A DNA stretch of 64,000 nt from CAMWXW01 sp051650105 (GTDB lineage: Bacteria; Desulfobacterota; Desulfovibrionia; Desulfovibrionales; Desulfovibrionaceae), in the NCBI GenBank assembly GCA_051650105.1, contig JBOFIJ010000009.1:163323-227322 (forward strand), in the 5' to 3' direction. The notes under the pieces were generated by a model. The model searched no databases. It was not told the origin of the DNA and worked only from the letters and a program-made list of their open reading frames with translations. Within the stretch, counting starts at the first letter, position 1; the number at the start of each line of letters is the position of its first letter. Positions 54,509 through 63,838 of the stretch are shown here, in pieces. A program made the position numbers and the translations under genes.

Positions 54509-55276
54509 CTAGAACATATAACTCACACCAACAAGAACCTCTGCTGCATGAATGGTTTTTGCCTCTACTCGTAGCAAGTTAGCATCACCAAGAGCTGGGA
54601 GAGATCCCATATTAATATATCTAGCATTGATATCAGCAAAAACATTTTTTGTAATCGCTATTCTTGTTCCTAAACCCACCTGAAAAGCAAAATTTACATT
54701 AGTTTTTTCAGAACTATTATCTGGATAAAAATCATCATAAAACTCAAAAACTCTGTCTGTTACATCAATTTCTGCATCTAAGATCGAAATACCTACACCA
54801 ACACCAGCATAAAGCGCCACTCTTTCTGAAACGAGAAAATCAAGATAGATATTCGCCAAAATAGTTTGAGTGCTTAAAGAAAAGTCCACATTGTCACTAA
54901 CATTCTGCAATGTTGGAGGTGTTGCTAAAGAGGAAGAAACATATTGAGTAAAATCCATTCTATTTCTAGATGTAGTTTCTAATCTATAAAGATACTCAAG
55001 CTCTGCTCTCATTGCAAGAAGAGGTGTGAATGTATATTGAAGTCCAGCCATTACACCTAAAGGCATTGAAGAACGATAATCAGAATATTTTTTATTCCCT
55101 TTTCCTGTCGTAACATTTTTCAAATCGTCTATCATTAACCCTGTGTATCCCAACTTGCCACCTACATAATACCGAAGAGCAGTATCAGACGTTGTATTTG
55201 CGTATATATCTTGAATAGTAGCTTGAGAAAAGAAAATTCCAAAAAGAAATACATACATGACAAATAGCTTTTTCAT
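54509..55276 (-). CDS. Outer-membrane beta-barrel protein (opacity/OmpA-barrel-like)
   Basis: 255 residues. A signal peptide ends near IYA (residue 26). Amphipathic strands alternate through the chain, for example YYVGGKLGYTGLMID, MRAELEYLYRLETTS, VALYAGVGVGISILDAEID and FAFQVGLGTRIAITKN. The end LVGVSYMF is the typical C-terminal phenylalanine of barrels recognised by BamA. The size suits an eight-strand barrel. Such proteins often serve as adhesins or porins. AGGAG lies 7 bases before the ATG. Its leader carries a 16-base tandem repeat. Confidence 0.8.
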   Translation of the reverse strand: MKKLFVMYVFLFGIFFSQATIQDIYANTTSDTALRYYVGGKLGYTGLMIDDLKNVTTGKGNKKYSDYRSSMPLGVMAGLQYTFTPLLAMRAELEYLYRLETTSRNRMDFTQYVSSSLATPPTLQNVSDNVDFSLSTQTILANIYLDFLVSERVALYAGVGVGISILDAEIDVTDRVFEFYDDFYPDNSSEKTNVNFAFQVGLGTRIAITKNVFADINARYINMGSLPALGDANLLRVEAKTIHAAEVLVGVSYMF

Positions 55277-55298
55277 TAAAAACTCCTATAATTAGTAC

Positions 55299-55346
55299 AC
55301 GGAAGAACCAGTGTACGGAAGAATCAATGCACAGAAGAATCGATGC
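55299..55346. repeat. Three tandem 16-base units upstream of the outer-membrane protein gene
   Basis: Units ACGGAAGAACCAGTGT, ACGGAAGAATCAATGC and ACAGAAGAATCGATGC follow one another without gaps. Pairwise they differ at a few positions. They lie 23-70 bases upstream of the minus-strand ATG at 55276, inside its leader or promoter. Confidence 0.85.
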
Positions 55347-55425
55347 ATCGATAAAGGATACTCTATTTTCTAAAAAAACACAAGATTTTTACAACAATAA
55401 TAAAAAATACTTTTTAATACAGTAT

Positions 55426-56040
55426 TTATACTATCCGCTCAAAGGAATTAATTTTATAATTTAATCCTGAAAGTTCTCCACTTTCAATATCAAAAAACCA
55501 AGCATGTACCTGCAATAAGTCTTTCTCCATTCTTTCTATGATAAAAGGAAATGTGAGAACATTGCTATATGAAATCTTCAAAGCCTCATATTCACAATAC
55601 CGCAAACGTTCCTCTTCAGTATCAAAATGAAGGGAATCTACTGTTGTTTTAGCTTCAAATATCGTACTTGCCCACGTCTCTATATATGCACCATTGTTCG
55701 TATCTTGCAATGCCCTAATACCACCACAACGTGCATGCCCTAAAACAATTATATGTTCAATCTGTAATACTGTTACACCATATTGCAACGCCGCTCCAAC
55801 ACTATTTGCTAAAAGTTTTGCTGGAGGAACAATATTAGCAACATTACGTACAACAAAAATATCCCCAGGATTACAATTAAATAAAAGCGCCGGATCTACC
55901 CGAGAATCGGAACAAGAAATAATCAATACTTTCGGTTCTTGTTTTTGTTTTAATTTACTAAACAAAAGGTCCTGAGGTTGATAAAATACCCTCTGAAATT
56001 CAAGGAATCCATCTTTAAAATCATCCAATATCGTCTTCAT
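55426..56040 (-). CDS. Beta-class carbonic anhydrase
   Basis: 204 residues. Zinc ligands: cysteine in SCSDSRVDP (with the D-R pair) and the H-x2-C of GHARCGGI. Further family marks are VVRNVANIVPP and AALQYGVTVLQIEHI. The ATG at 56040, after GGGAG, is chosen over a start 27 bases earlier. The enzyme hydrates CO2 to bicarbonate. It overlaps nothing but lies 4 bases after the transporter gene stop. Confidence 0.92.
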   Translation of the reverse strand: MKTILDDFKDGFLEFQRVFYQPQDLLFSKLKQKQEPKVLIISCSDSRVDPALLFNCNPGDIFVVRNVANIVPPAKLLANSVGAALQYGVTVLQIEHIIVLGHARCGGIRALQDTNNGAYIETWASTIFEAKTTVDSLHFDTEEERLRYCEYEALKISYSNVLTFPFIIERMEKDLLQVHAWFFDIESGELSGLNYKINSFERIV

Positions 56041-56044
56041 ATAT

Positions 56045-56752
56045 TCACACTCCCACACAAATATCAATATCTTTCTCTCGTAAAATATGTATTTTTCTAA
56101 TCAAATAAAGAAATGGAGTATCAAAAACAGCAACTACACTTTTGAAGAAAAATGTGGTGAATACAATTTCTATAAAGTCAATAAATGGAAAAATACCCCA
56201 AAAAGCAATATAAGAAAACACAATGCTATCAAGAAATTGTCCTAAAATAGTGCTTACATTATTACGTAACCACAAATATCTTGTGGTATATATACGCAAT
56301 TTATGATAGATATAAAGATCTAAAGACTGCGACAACAAATACGCCAACATGCTCGCCAACACAATACGTGGTATAAAAGAAAATAGCTCCTCTAACGGTT
56401 TTTGTGCAAAATCAATCGGAGCTGGAACAAATACAAGAGCCACTTGCATATATATTGTCATTAAAGAAATAGCGAAAAATCCAAATAGTACAGCTTTTTT
56501 AGCTTCTTTCTTCCCATATAGCTCACCTAAAGCATCTGTAGCAAGAAAAACACTAGCATACAAAATATTACCAAGCGTTGTTGTCAGTGTAAATAATTCA
56601 ACAATTTTCACAACTTGAAGATTCGCAATAATGACATTTAAAACTATACAACAAAATAATCCAATTTTTCCAAAAAAATAAAAAGCAAATACAACGATAA
56701 ACATATCAAATAATAGAAAGCTACACCACAATAGTTCATTATATCCAAACAT
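56045..56752 (-). CDS. YhhQ-type queuosine-precursor transporter (VUT/DUF165)
   Basis: 235 residues with six hydrophobic helices. Family pattern: ILYASVFLATDALGELYGKK, then PRIVLASMLAYLLSQSLDLY, then WLRNNVSTILGQFLDSIVFS. YhhQ proteins import preQ0 or preQ1 for queuosine synthesis. The ATG at 56752 with AGGAA 6 bases upstream is chosen over an earlier frame. It follows the YHS gene in the same direction. A role in vitamin uptake cannot be excluded. Confidence 0.82.
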   Translation of the reverse strand: MFGYNELLWCSFLLFDMFIVVFAFYFFGKIGLFCCIVLNVIIANLQVVKIVELFTLTTTLGNILYASVFLATDALGELYGKKEAKKAVLFGFFAISLMTIYMQVALVFVPAPIDFAQKPLEELFSFIPRIVLASMLAYLLSQSLDLYIYHKLRIYTTRYLWLRNNVSTILGQFLDSIVFSYIAFWGIFPFIDFIEIVFTTFFFKSVVAVFDTPFLYLIRKIHILREKDIDICVGV

Positions 56753-56775
56753 AGATTTTCCTACAGTATGCACAA

Positions 56776-57051
56776 TTAAGAATCAAGGCTATTTTTAGTG
56801 CTTTCATAACCTATCTTCTTCAAGAAAATTTGCCTGCATTCATCAGAACAAAAATAATAGATCTTATCAGTATCCTTCACAGTAAAGCCTATTTCCTCAG
56901 AAATATAGACACCACAAATAGGATCCTTTGCCATTGCTTCATCTTCTTTTATTCCTTCTTTTTCTCTTTCAGCATTTCTTTTTTTCATATCATTCATAAA
57001 TAACCTAAAAAGAAAATAGCCTAAAAGAAGAACAATAATCAACTTCCACAT
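56776..57051 (-). CDS. Small membrane-anchored YHS-domain protein
   Basis: 91 residues. A transmembrane helix at about 3-17 and a charged linker lead to a YHS/TRASH-like domain: MAKDPICGVYI, then IYYFCSDECRQIFLKK. Cysteines lie as C-x(n)-C-x3-C, suggesting metal binding. The function is unknown. It is 10 bases downstream of folK. Confidence 0.72.
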   Translation of the reverse strand: MWKLIIVLLLGYFLFRLFMNDMKKRNAEREKEGIKEDEAMAKDPICGVYISEEIGFTVKDTDKIYYFCSDECRQIFLKKIGYESTKNSLDS

Positions 57052-57061
57052 ACAATCTCCA

Positions 57062-57547
57062 TTACTGCAAAATAGTATTATCTCGAAGGCTATATCTTAT
57101 CTCATTTAATTGCTCTAATACACTTACATTCTCATGAATAATACATTGTGGCGCAATTTCAGCCAAAGGAATAAGAACAAAAGCCCGCTCCTTCATTCTT
57201 GGATGAGGCAATATAAGATCAACATCACTTACAGAATACCCCTCAACAAGAAGTAAATCAATATCAATTACTCTCTCACAAAATTGGTTATTAGGATCTC
57301 TTTTTCTCCCTAACAAAGCTTCAATGCCCAAACAATGTTGTAGCAATTCATGAGGAGTAAATACTGTGTGTAAACAAAGCACCTGGTTAAGGAACCAATT
57401 TTGAGCCTTATCACCTTGCGGTTCTGTTTTATAAATTGAAGAAAAAGAAGAAATAGTTCCTATGAGAGAAAGAGAATCCTTTGCCTTTTTCAAAAAAAGC
57501 AAAGAATCCCCCATATTAGAACCAAGTGATAAATAAGAAATATACAT
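57062..57547 (-). CDS. folK: 2-amino-4-hydroxy-6-hydroxymethyldihydropteridine pyrophosphokinase
   Basis: 161 residues. Motifs: YLSLGSNMGDSLLFLKKAKD, SSIYKTEPQGDKAQNWFLNQ, GRKRDPNNQFCERVIDIDLL with the acidic metal-binding pair, and LPHPRMKERAFVLIPLAEI. The family RxPR segment reads F-C-E-R here, a slight deviation. FolK makes the pyrophosphate ester for folate synthesis. It starts 3 bases after the dapL stop. Confidence 0.93.
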   Translation of the reverse strand: MYISYLSLGSNMGDSLLFLKKAKDSLSLIGTISSFSSIYKTEPQGDKAQNWFLNQVLCLHTVFTPHELLQHCLGIEALLGRKRDPNNQFCERVIDIDLLLVEGYSVSDVDLILPHPRMKERAFVLIPLAEIAPQCIIHENVSVLEQLNEIRYSLRDNTILQ

Positions 57548-57550
57548 ATT

Positions 57551-58720
57551 TTATAAAGAAAGTGAAGCCATTCTCGTAACAGCTTCTTCTAGTCTAGCAT
57601 CTTCAACAGTAAGAGATATTCTAAAATATCCTTCCCCAGCATTTCCAAAGCCACTACCAGGCGTAAGAACAACACCCGTTTGCTCTAATACCTTAGATAC
57701 ATATGCAGATGAAGAATATCCCATTGGTACTTTTGCCCATATATAAAATGTTGCTTCTGGAAGAATAAAATCTATACCTATAGAACTAAGGGCCCTTGCT
57801 ACAACATCCCTTCGCTGTTTATAAATTGTTCTCAATGTATCACAAAATGTATCTCCTGTTCTTAATGCAACAATAGAAGCTTCTTGAATAGCTTGAAAAA
57901 CACCAGAATCCATATTCTCCTTCACTTTACCCAAACCAGCAATAAAAGAACTATTCCCAATTGCCATACCTACACGCCACCCTGTCATATTATATGTCTT
58001 AGAAAGAGAGTGAAACTCAATAGCAACATCCTTAGCCCCTTTGAATTCAAAAATACTGACAGGCTTATATTGAGGACTATAATATATTTCAGAATACGCA
58101 TTATCATGGACAATAATAACATTATGTTTTTTACAAAGATCAATCAACTCTTCATAAAATTCTTTTGGAGCAGAAGCAGAAGTGGGATTATTAGGATAGT
58201 TAATATAAATAATTTTCGCTTTATCCCAAAGATCAGCAGAAATAGCGTTAAGATTCGGCAAAAAAGCATTCTCTTCTAATAAAGGGAGTTCTTTTACAAT
58301 GGCTCCAGCAAAAGAAGAAGCTATACCATAAACGGGGTACGCAGGTGATGGAACAAGAACAAGATCACCCGGGTTAACAAATGCAAAAGGAAAATGAGAT
58401 ATTCCCTCCTTAGACCCTATAAGAGCTATTACTTCAGAATTTGGATCAACTGAAACAGTAAATCGTTTCTCATACCATTCAGAAACAGCTTTTCTAAATG
58501 CCTGCATCCCAACATAAGAAGGATACCTGTGGTTAACAGAGCGAGAAGCAGCTTCTTTTAGTGCATCTATAATAAAGTCTGGTGTCGATAAATCAGGATC
58601 ACCAATACCAAGGCTGATAATATCAACACCTTGATCCATAAGTTCTTTTTTTATTTTGTCTATACCTGCAAACAAGTACGGCGGAAGCGAAGAAATTCTT
58701 TCAGCAAAAGGGAAGTTCAT
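57551..58720 (-). CDS. dapL: LL-diaminopimelate aminotransferase
   Basis: 389 residues of aminotransferase class I/II. Motifs: ISLGIGDPDLSTPDFIIDAL, IYINYPNNPTSASAPKEFYE, and the PLP-binding lysine in EFHSLSKTYNMTGWRVGMAI. The C-terminal end is TPGSGFGNAGEGYFRISLTV. It is the single-step route to LL-DAP, common in Desulfovibrionaceae and absent from enteric bacteria. The ATG at 58720 follows GGAG with 9-base spacing and is preferred over one 15 bases upstream. A related alanine- or aspartate-type aminotransferase is the alternative. Confidence 0.9.
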   Translation of the reverse strand: MNFPFAERISSLPPYLFAGIDKIKKELMDQGVDIISLGIGDPDLSTPDFIIDALKEAASRSVNHRYPSYVGMQAFRKAVSEWYEKRFTVSVDPNSEVIALIGSKEGISHFPFAFVNPGDLVLVPSPAYPVYGIASSFAGAIVKELPLLEENAFLPNLNAISADLWDKAKIIYINYPNNPTSASAPKEFYEELIDLCKKHNVIIVHDNAYSEIYYSPQYKPVSIFEFKGAKDVAIEFHSLSKTYNMTGWRVGMAIGNSSFIAGLGKVKENMDSGVFQAIQEASIVALRTGDTFCDTLRTIYKQRRDVVARALSSIGIDFILPEATFYIWAKVPMGYSSSAYVSKVLEQTGVVLTPGSGFGNAGEGYFRISLTVEDARLEEAVTRMASLSL

Positions 58721-58828
58721 ATCCAAACACTCCATATAATAAAATAGTTAGGGAGAATCCTACAATGAAGGTACTATTTTGTCAATTGAAATATGCTAAC
58801 AATCGATAACAATCTCTGAAAAATGAAA

Positions 58829-60097
58829 TTACAACAAACCCGAATGCTTTGGTATTCCACCGCTCATTAGGATATTAATGAGTTCCAATTGTTTTGGAAT
58901 ACAGTGAGAACGTAGATCATATTTTTTCATAGCCGTTTCACGTGCATGTTCTCTCAACAAATTTTTGGCATCTTCTGGTAAATTGTGTGCATAAATAATT
59001 TTTTCTGCTATGCTGTTAGGATCATAAAAATCACACAAAATACCATTATACCCATCCTGCACAACCTCTGTAACAGATGCTGTGTCCGAAGCAACCAACA
59101 ATAACCCCATAGCCATACTTTCTATCATAGACCAAGACAAAACAAATGGATACGTGAGATACGTATGCACATGAGAATTATAAAGAACATTAATAAATTT
59201 ATTATAAGACAATCTTCCCATATAGTGTACTTTGGATAAATCCACAGAGCCCTCAATTTCCTTCATAAAGATTTCTCTATATGTTTTTCCGTCTGGAGCA
59301 GACCTTCCATAACTAACACCATCACCTCCAATAATTACTATATGAGCATGAGGTAATGCTTTTTGTATTTTTGGAATAGCATGCACAAAATTATGGTATC
59401 CCCTGTATGGTTCTAAATTTCTGCTCACGTATGTAATGATAACGTCAGTGTCTTTATGAATCTTCTCTCCTGAAGGCAATACAATAGGCTCTGTTTTTTT
59501 TAAAAAACCAAGACTCTCTGTATCAATACCATCATGCACAATAGATATTTTATTTCGCAAAAAATCGGGATATGTTTTCCATTGATACTCTGTAGGAGTA
59601 ATACCCCAATCCCAAAGAGGAGAACTAACAAGTTGAGTTGTATTTTGAGAACGAAAACGCAATAAAGAATCGAAATCCATTTCAAAATGAGGAACATCAA
59701 TTTTTCCAAGAAATTGTCTATCATAAAAATATTCACAAAAAGCGATAATTTTGGCGTGAGGAAAAACATCTCGTAAAAATAATGCCTCTCCCCATCCAGT
59801 ATGCACACAAATTAAATCGGGAATAAAGCCCTCTTTTGTTCTTAAATCCATACATATTCTTAAAACATTTTGCCCTCTTCTAATATTATTTTCATGCGAA
59901 CGCAAATAATGATGTGTCCCTTCAGAAAAAGACGTAGCAGTTGGGTATACTCGAACACTAAGATCCTCGGGATATACAATATCTTTTATATTACATTCCT
60001 CTCCAAGAGCAATAACATTATGGCCAGTTCGTGCTAAATAGGGCATAAGATATTTATATTGTCCTGGAAAATTTTGATGCACAAAAAGAACATTCAT
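58829..60097 (-). CDS. GT4-family glycosyltransferase
   Basis: 422 residues of the GT-B fold. It starts MNVLFVHQNFPGQYKYLMPY. The C-terminal half includes VIITYVSRNLEPYRGYHNFV, HIVIIGGDGVSYGR, GRLSYNKFINVLYNSHVHTY and the E-x7-E region of SWSMIESMAMGLLLVASDT. These motifs mark a retaining transferase that uses nucleotide-sugars. It is probably for LPS or surface polysaccharide. No metal or lipid partner is near. It lies 46 bases from the CorC-like gene. Confidence 0.85.
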   Translation of the reverse strand: MNVLFVHQNFPGQYKYLMPYLARTGHNVIALGEECNIKDIVYPEDLSVRVYPTATSFSEGTHHYLRSHENNIRRGQNVLRICMDLRTKEGFIPDLICVHTGWGEALFLRDVFPHAKIIAFCEYFYDRQFLGKIDVPHFEMDFDSLLRFRSQNTTQLVSSPLWDWGITPTEYQWKTYPDFLRNKISIVHDGIDTESLGFLKKTEPIVLPSGEKIHKDTDVIITYVSRNLEPYRGYHNFVHAIPKIQKALPHAHIVIIGGDGVSYGRSAPDGKTYREIFMKEIEGSVDLSKVHYMGRLSYNKFINVLYNSHVHTYLTYPFVLSWSMIESMAMGLLLVASDTASVTEVVQDGYNGILCDFYDPNSIAEKIIYAHNLPEDAKNLLREHARETAMKKYDLRSHCIPKQLELINILMSGGIPKHSGLL

Positions 60098-60142
60098 ATC
60101 AACCCCACAGTATTTTCTTTTAAAAATATAATAGAAATTCTC

Positions 60143-60961
60143 TTATTCAGAATCAATACATATTTCAATAGACCTTATCTGCTTCCTATTCGCTCTAAGA
60201 ATAACAAAAGTGTATCCCTCAACAGAAAATTTCTCTCCAACAGAAGGAATATAGCCAGCAATATTGGCAAGATAGCCGCCAAGGGTATCCACAACATTAG
60301 AGTGTAGAAACACTCCTATTTTCTCAAGTTCGGCAATGGGCATTTGTCCATGAACAACATATTGCTTATCAGAAATCTTCCTTATTTCTTGGTCTGGATC
60401 AATCTCATCATATTCATCATCAAGCCTACCAACAATGGGTTCTATTACGTCGTTAACAGTGACAATCCCAGAAGTTCCACCATACTCATCTTGAACAATA
60501 GCAACATGGCATCGCTTCTTCTTAAATTCTTCTAATAATGTTAAAACAGACTGATCTTCAGAAATAAAAAAAGGTTTTCTCGTATATTCTCCTATAGATC
60601 TATTATGTTTTTCCACATCTAGCACGTGAACAAGAATATCCCTTACATAAAGAATACCAACAACAGTATCCTTTGTATCCTTAAAAACAGGAATTCTTGA
60701 ATATGCAGCCTCTGCTATAAACATTGTGGTCTCTTTTAACGACATTCCTACAGAAACTGCTTCCATTTGAGAACGTGGAGTCATAATATCTTGTACATCA
60801 AGATCTTTCAAAGACAATGTGCCAAATAATATCTTTCTCTCTTCTTCTTGAATAATACCATCTTTTTCCGCTCTGCTAATAATTTCTGGCAAAGCAACAT
60901 GCCCAGAAATACGCTGAAAGAACTCCTTCCATTTACCTATTTTATTCGCTTTTACTGTCAA
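60143..60961 (-). CDS. CorC/HlyC-type CBS-domain protein
   Basis: About 272 residues from a TTG at 60961; a longer TTG at 61051 would overlap the upstream gene by 110 bases and is less likely. It begins KANKIGKWKEFFQRISGHVA. A CBS pair runs at about 60-180 (DIMTPRSQMEAVSVGMSLKE, then DEYGGTSGIVTVNDVIEPIV). The C-terminal CorC_HlyC domain ends GYTFVILRANRKQIRSIEI. CorC proteins are linked to magnesium efflux. Soluble, unlike the DUF21 paralogue at 5114. Confidence 0.82.
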   Translation of the reverse strand: MTVKANKIGKWKEFFQRISGHVALPEIISRAEKDGIIQEEERKILFGTLSLKDLDVQDIMTPRSQMEAVSVGMSLKETTMFIAEAAYSRIPVFKDTKDTVVGILYVRDILVHVLDVEKHNRSIGEYTRKPFFISEDQSVLTLLEEFKKKRCHVAIVQDEYGGTSGIVTVNDVIEPIVGRLDDEYDEIDPDQEIRKISDKQYVVHGQMPIAELEKIGVFLHSNVVDTLGGYLANIAGYIPSVGEKFSVEGYTFVILRANRKQIRSIEICIDSE

Positions 60962-62045
60962 AAAGTTCCTGTTCCTGTCCAAAAATATCTCCTTGTTCGG
61001 AAGAATCAAAATCACCCACAACACCGTGTAAATCTTCCCGATACTGTTCAAGGTATCTTCTCATTGTCCAGTTCGCAATAGGGGGAACTTCTCCATCCTT
61101 AGATACTGGAATAAAGTGTATAGTTTCATCATGCAATGGAGCAGTGGTCCATTCCCTAAAACTTAATCCTATCTCTACAGCATTTGTGTCTCGTATTTTA
61201 AACGAATTCTGCTCCACACAACGAATCCAGTATCGCACTTTTTGCTGTACTTCCGGATCCCACAAATCGAGAAGTAATACACTTTTCTTTGAGAGATTAA
61301 CTCTGCTTTCATCTAACTCTATTGCAATAATTAAGCGTGTTCCAGAAGAAGAAAGATTCATCATACGTATCTGATTCACCTTTCCAGGCACAAAACTATA
61401 TACCGGTTTACCCCAAAGACGAGGAAGGTTAACAAAGTACCCCTCTTGTATAACTTCAGACCAAATAGCCATTCCCAAAATATGCTCTGGTCTTGGCTCA
61501 ATACGCAGATGATCCCTTCTTTGTAACTTTTCCATTTTCGTAGGCTCAGCAAGAACAAGAGTTAAATACCCTCCAGCACGTTCCTCGCTAAGCACTTTTG
61601 TTGTAAAAACATAGTAACCCTGTGAAGCTTTTGCATGGGCCAACAACGTACACCTAACAAAAAGAGCCTGTAGTTCTTGAGCATTCATTAAGGAATCTTT
61701 CTTTAACGCTCTCAGCCAAAAAGAACCATTTATAAACTTAATCATCTCCATTTCAATAGCGGGATATTTCACATCTGAAAGAATCTGCACATTAAAAATA
61801 GAATGATTTTTAGCACTATATTCCAAAAGTTTTTTAGTAAAAACAGGGTTTTGTAAAGCAAACCTTACAGAAGGAACACCCCATTTCGTGAAAAAATATA
61901 AAAAAACAAGCAAAGCAATTATAGCAAAAAAGACTAAATAAAGATAGGGATTCTCATTAAGAAAAATCCTATGACTCAAAAATGATAATGATATGGCCTC
62001 TAGCATTGTATTTGTTTCTGCATCGTTCTGTAAAAATTGTATCAT
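60942..62045 (-). CDS. Membrane-anchored PilZ-like protein
   Basis: 367 residues. A single hydrophobic stretch (about 34-53) precedes a soluble part. The C-terminal region has the PilZ marks RRDHLRIEP (the RxxxR-like element) and MNLSSSGTRLII (the [D/N]xSxxG element). PilZ domains bind cyclic di-GMP. No GGDEF or EAL protein is in the window. The stop overlaps the CorC-like gene by about 20 bases. The start is the only ATG with a plausible, though weak, site. Confidence 0.72.
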   Translation of the reverse strand: MIQFLQNDAETNTMLEAISLSFLSHRIFLNENPYLYLVFFAIIALLVFLYFFTKWGVPSVRFALQNPVFTKKLLEYSAKNHSIFNVQILSDVKYPAIEMEMIKFINGSFWLRALKKDSLMNAQELQALFVRCTLLAHAKASQGYYVFTTKVLSEERAGGYLTLVLAEPTKMEKLQRRDHLRIEPRPEHILGMAIWSEVIQEGYFVNLPRLWGKPVYSFVPGKVNQIRMMNLSSSGTRLIIAIELDESRVNLSKKSVLLLDLWDPEVQQKVRYWIRCVEQNSFKIRDTNAVEIGLSFREWTTAPLHDETIHFIPVSKDGEVPPIANWTMRRYLEQYREDLHGVVGDFDSSEQGDIFGQEQELFDSKSE

Positions 62046-62473
62046 GATACTACTTCATCAAAATAGAGATTACTACATAGGGAATGCTATAATAAAATAA
62101 CACGTAAGTAAAGAATTTATTAGTATATTTTCCGGTATGATAGTTTGCAAAGCCTCATGCAAGACATATACCGTATTCACAAATATAACGACAAGCAAAA
62201 TTCTTTTGTTTTGTCTCTTGCAGAAATTATAGCCTTTATAAATATTGTATCTTTTGCTTTTACGCAGTGCATATATGTTTTTTAGTAGACATTCCTGCTA
62301 TGAATAAAGACTTATAAAACACAAGAACATAACAATGATATCTGCACTGTAACACAAGATATATTTTTATCATTCTCTCTTCCTCTTTTTGCTATCACAC
62401 AGCCAACTAATAAAAAGAATATCCCCTGGATAATGGCTTGCCTTACTATAAGAGATGTGCTAAAAGACGTACT
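62046..62473. other. Intergenic region between divergent genes
   Basis: About 430 bases between the PilZ-like gene and miaB. It is AT-rich, with no supported frame and no clear hairpin. It probably carries promoters for both. Confidence 0.45.
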
Positions 62474-63838
62474 ATGTATACGTACTCACTACAAACATAT
62501 GGTTGCCAAATGAACGTTGGTGATGCTAATTGGCTGAAAAAAGCCCTTAAGGGCTATGATATACAAGAATATATTCCTGCACACACCAAAGATGTTTCTG
62601 AAGATATAACAATAATCTATACGTGCTCTGTTCGAGATAGTCCGGAACAAAAAGTGTATCAGAGTATAGCAAGCTTGCAACATACACACAAACATAACCC
62701 CAATTATATTATCGCTGTTGGAGGTTGTGTTGCGCAGCAATTAGGAGAAGAATTTTTTAAGAAATTCCCCTCCGTTCGACTTATTTTTGGAACAGATAAT
62801 AATAGCCATGTTCCACAGGCTATTACAAGGATATTAGAAAATCCATCATTAAAAATCTCTCTTCTTGACTTTGTTGATGAATATCAAGAGCGTCCAGCTA
62901 TAAAAAGTAATATCGACTCCTACTCCCCCACAGAACTTGTCAATATTATGCAGGGGTGTGATAATCGCTGCACATACTGTATTGTCCCATTCACTCGCGG
63001 TAAGCAAAAGTCCCGGTCTGAAGAATCTATTCTAGAAGAATGTCATAATCTTGTACAAAATGGCGTAAAGGAAATAATTCTTATAGGACAAAATGTGAAT
63101 GCCTATGGTCAAGATTCTGGTGGAAATTCTTTTGCTCATCTCTTGCGCAGTATTGCAGAACAAACACAAATTTATCGTCTTTCCTATATGACACCACATC
63201 CTAAAGATTTTGACGATGACACTATTAATGTATACAAAGAATTTCCCAATATTATTTCCTCCAGAGTGCACCTTCCCGTGCAATCTGGCTCAGACAATAT
63301 TTTACGTAAAATGGCTAGGCACTACAGAAGAAATACCTATATGTCTCTCATAGAAAAATTAAGAAAAGTAAGACCAGATCTCACATTTTCTACTGATATC
63401 ATCGTTGGTTTTCCTGGGGAAACAGAAGAGGATTTTCAACAAACGCTCGACCTCGTAAAAGATGTTGGTTTTGTTCTTAGTTATTCTTTTTGTTATTCAG
63501 ATAGACCTAAAACAATTGCCCAAAAATTTGAAAATAAAATTGATAAAGACTGTGCATTAGAAAGATTATCAAGGCTACAAGCCTTGCAGAAAGAATTGAG
63601 TGCACAACATTTACAGAACCTTGTTGGAACAGAAGTAGAAGTTTTAATAGAGCGTCCAAGTAAAAAACAAATCACCACTGATTTAAATACATTGTGGCAA
63701 GGAAAAGATTCATTTTCTAATACTGTTCATCTAGCCCTTCCACATACTCAGAATGCTACTGGCCTTCGTGCACATGCAGCCATAATAGAATCTAAACAAT
63801 TTTCTTTGCTTGGAGAACTAAGGGGAAAATTATGGTAA
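62474..63838 (+). CDS. miaB: tRNA-2-methylthio-N6-dimethylallyladenosine synthase MiaB
   Basis: 454 residues. The N-terminal MTTase domain has three cluster cysteines (YGCQMNVGDAN, YTCSVRDSPEQKVYQ and GGCVAQQ). The radical-SAM motif is CDNRCTYCIVPFTRG (CxxxCxxC). The C-terminal TRAM domain ends ESKQFSLLGELRG. MiaB converts i6A37 to ms2i6A37 in tRNA. The ATG at 62474 is chosen over one 36 bases earlier because the family starts just before the MTTase domain. Its stop overlaps the next start. Confidence 0.95.
   Translation: MYTYSLQTYGCQMNVGDANWLKKALKGYDIQEYIPAHTKDVSEDITIIYTCSVRDSPEQKVYQSIASLQHTHKHNPNYIIAVGGCVAQQLGEEFFKKFPSVRLIFGTDNNSHVPQAITRILENPSLKISLLDFVDEYQERPAIKSNIDSYSPTELVNIMQGCDNRCTYCIVPFTRGKQKSRSEESILEECHNLVQNGVKEIILIGQNVNAYGQDSGGNSFAHLLRSIAEQTQIYRLSYMTPHPKDFDDDTINVYKEFPNIISSRVHLPVQSGSDNILRKMARHYRRNTYMSLIEKLRKVRPDLTFSTDIIVGFPGETEEDFQQTLDLVKDVGFVLSYSFCYSDRPKTIAQKFENKIDKDCALERLSRLQALQKELSAQHLQNLVGTEVEVLIERPSKKQITTDLNTLWQGKDSFSNTVHLALPHTQNATGLRAHAAIIESKQFSLLGELRGKLW

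Noticed and set aside
57884..58279. 131-codon plus-strand frame antisense to dapL
   Set aside because: Shadow of dapL; I/N/F-rich with no motif and no ribosome-binding site.
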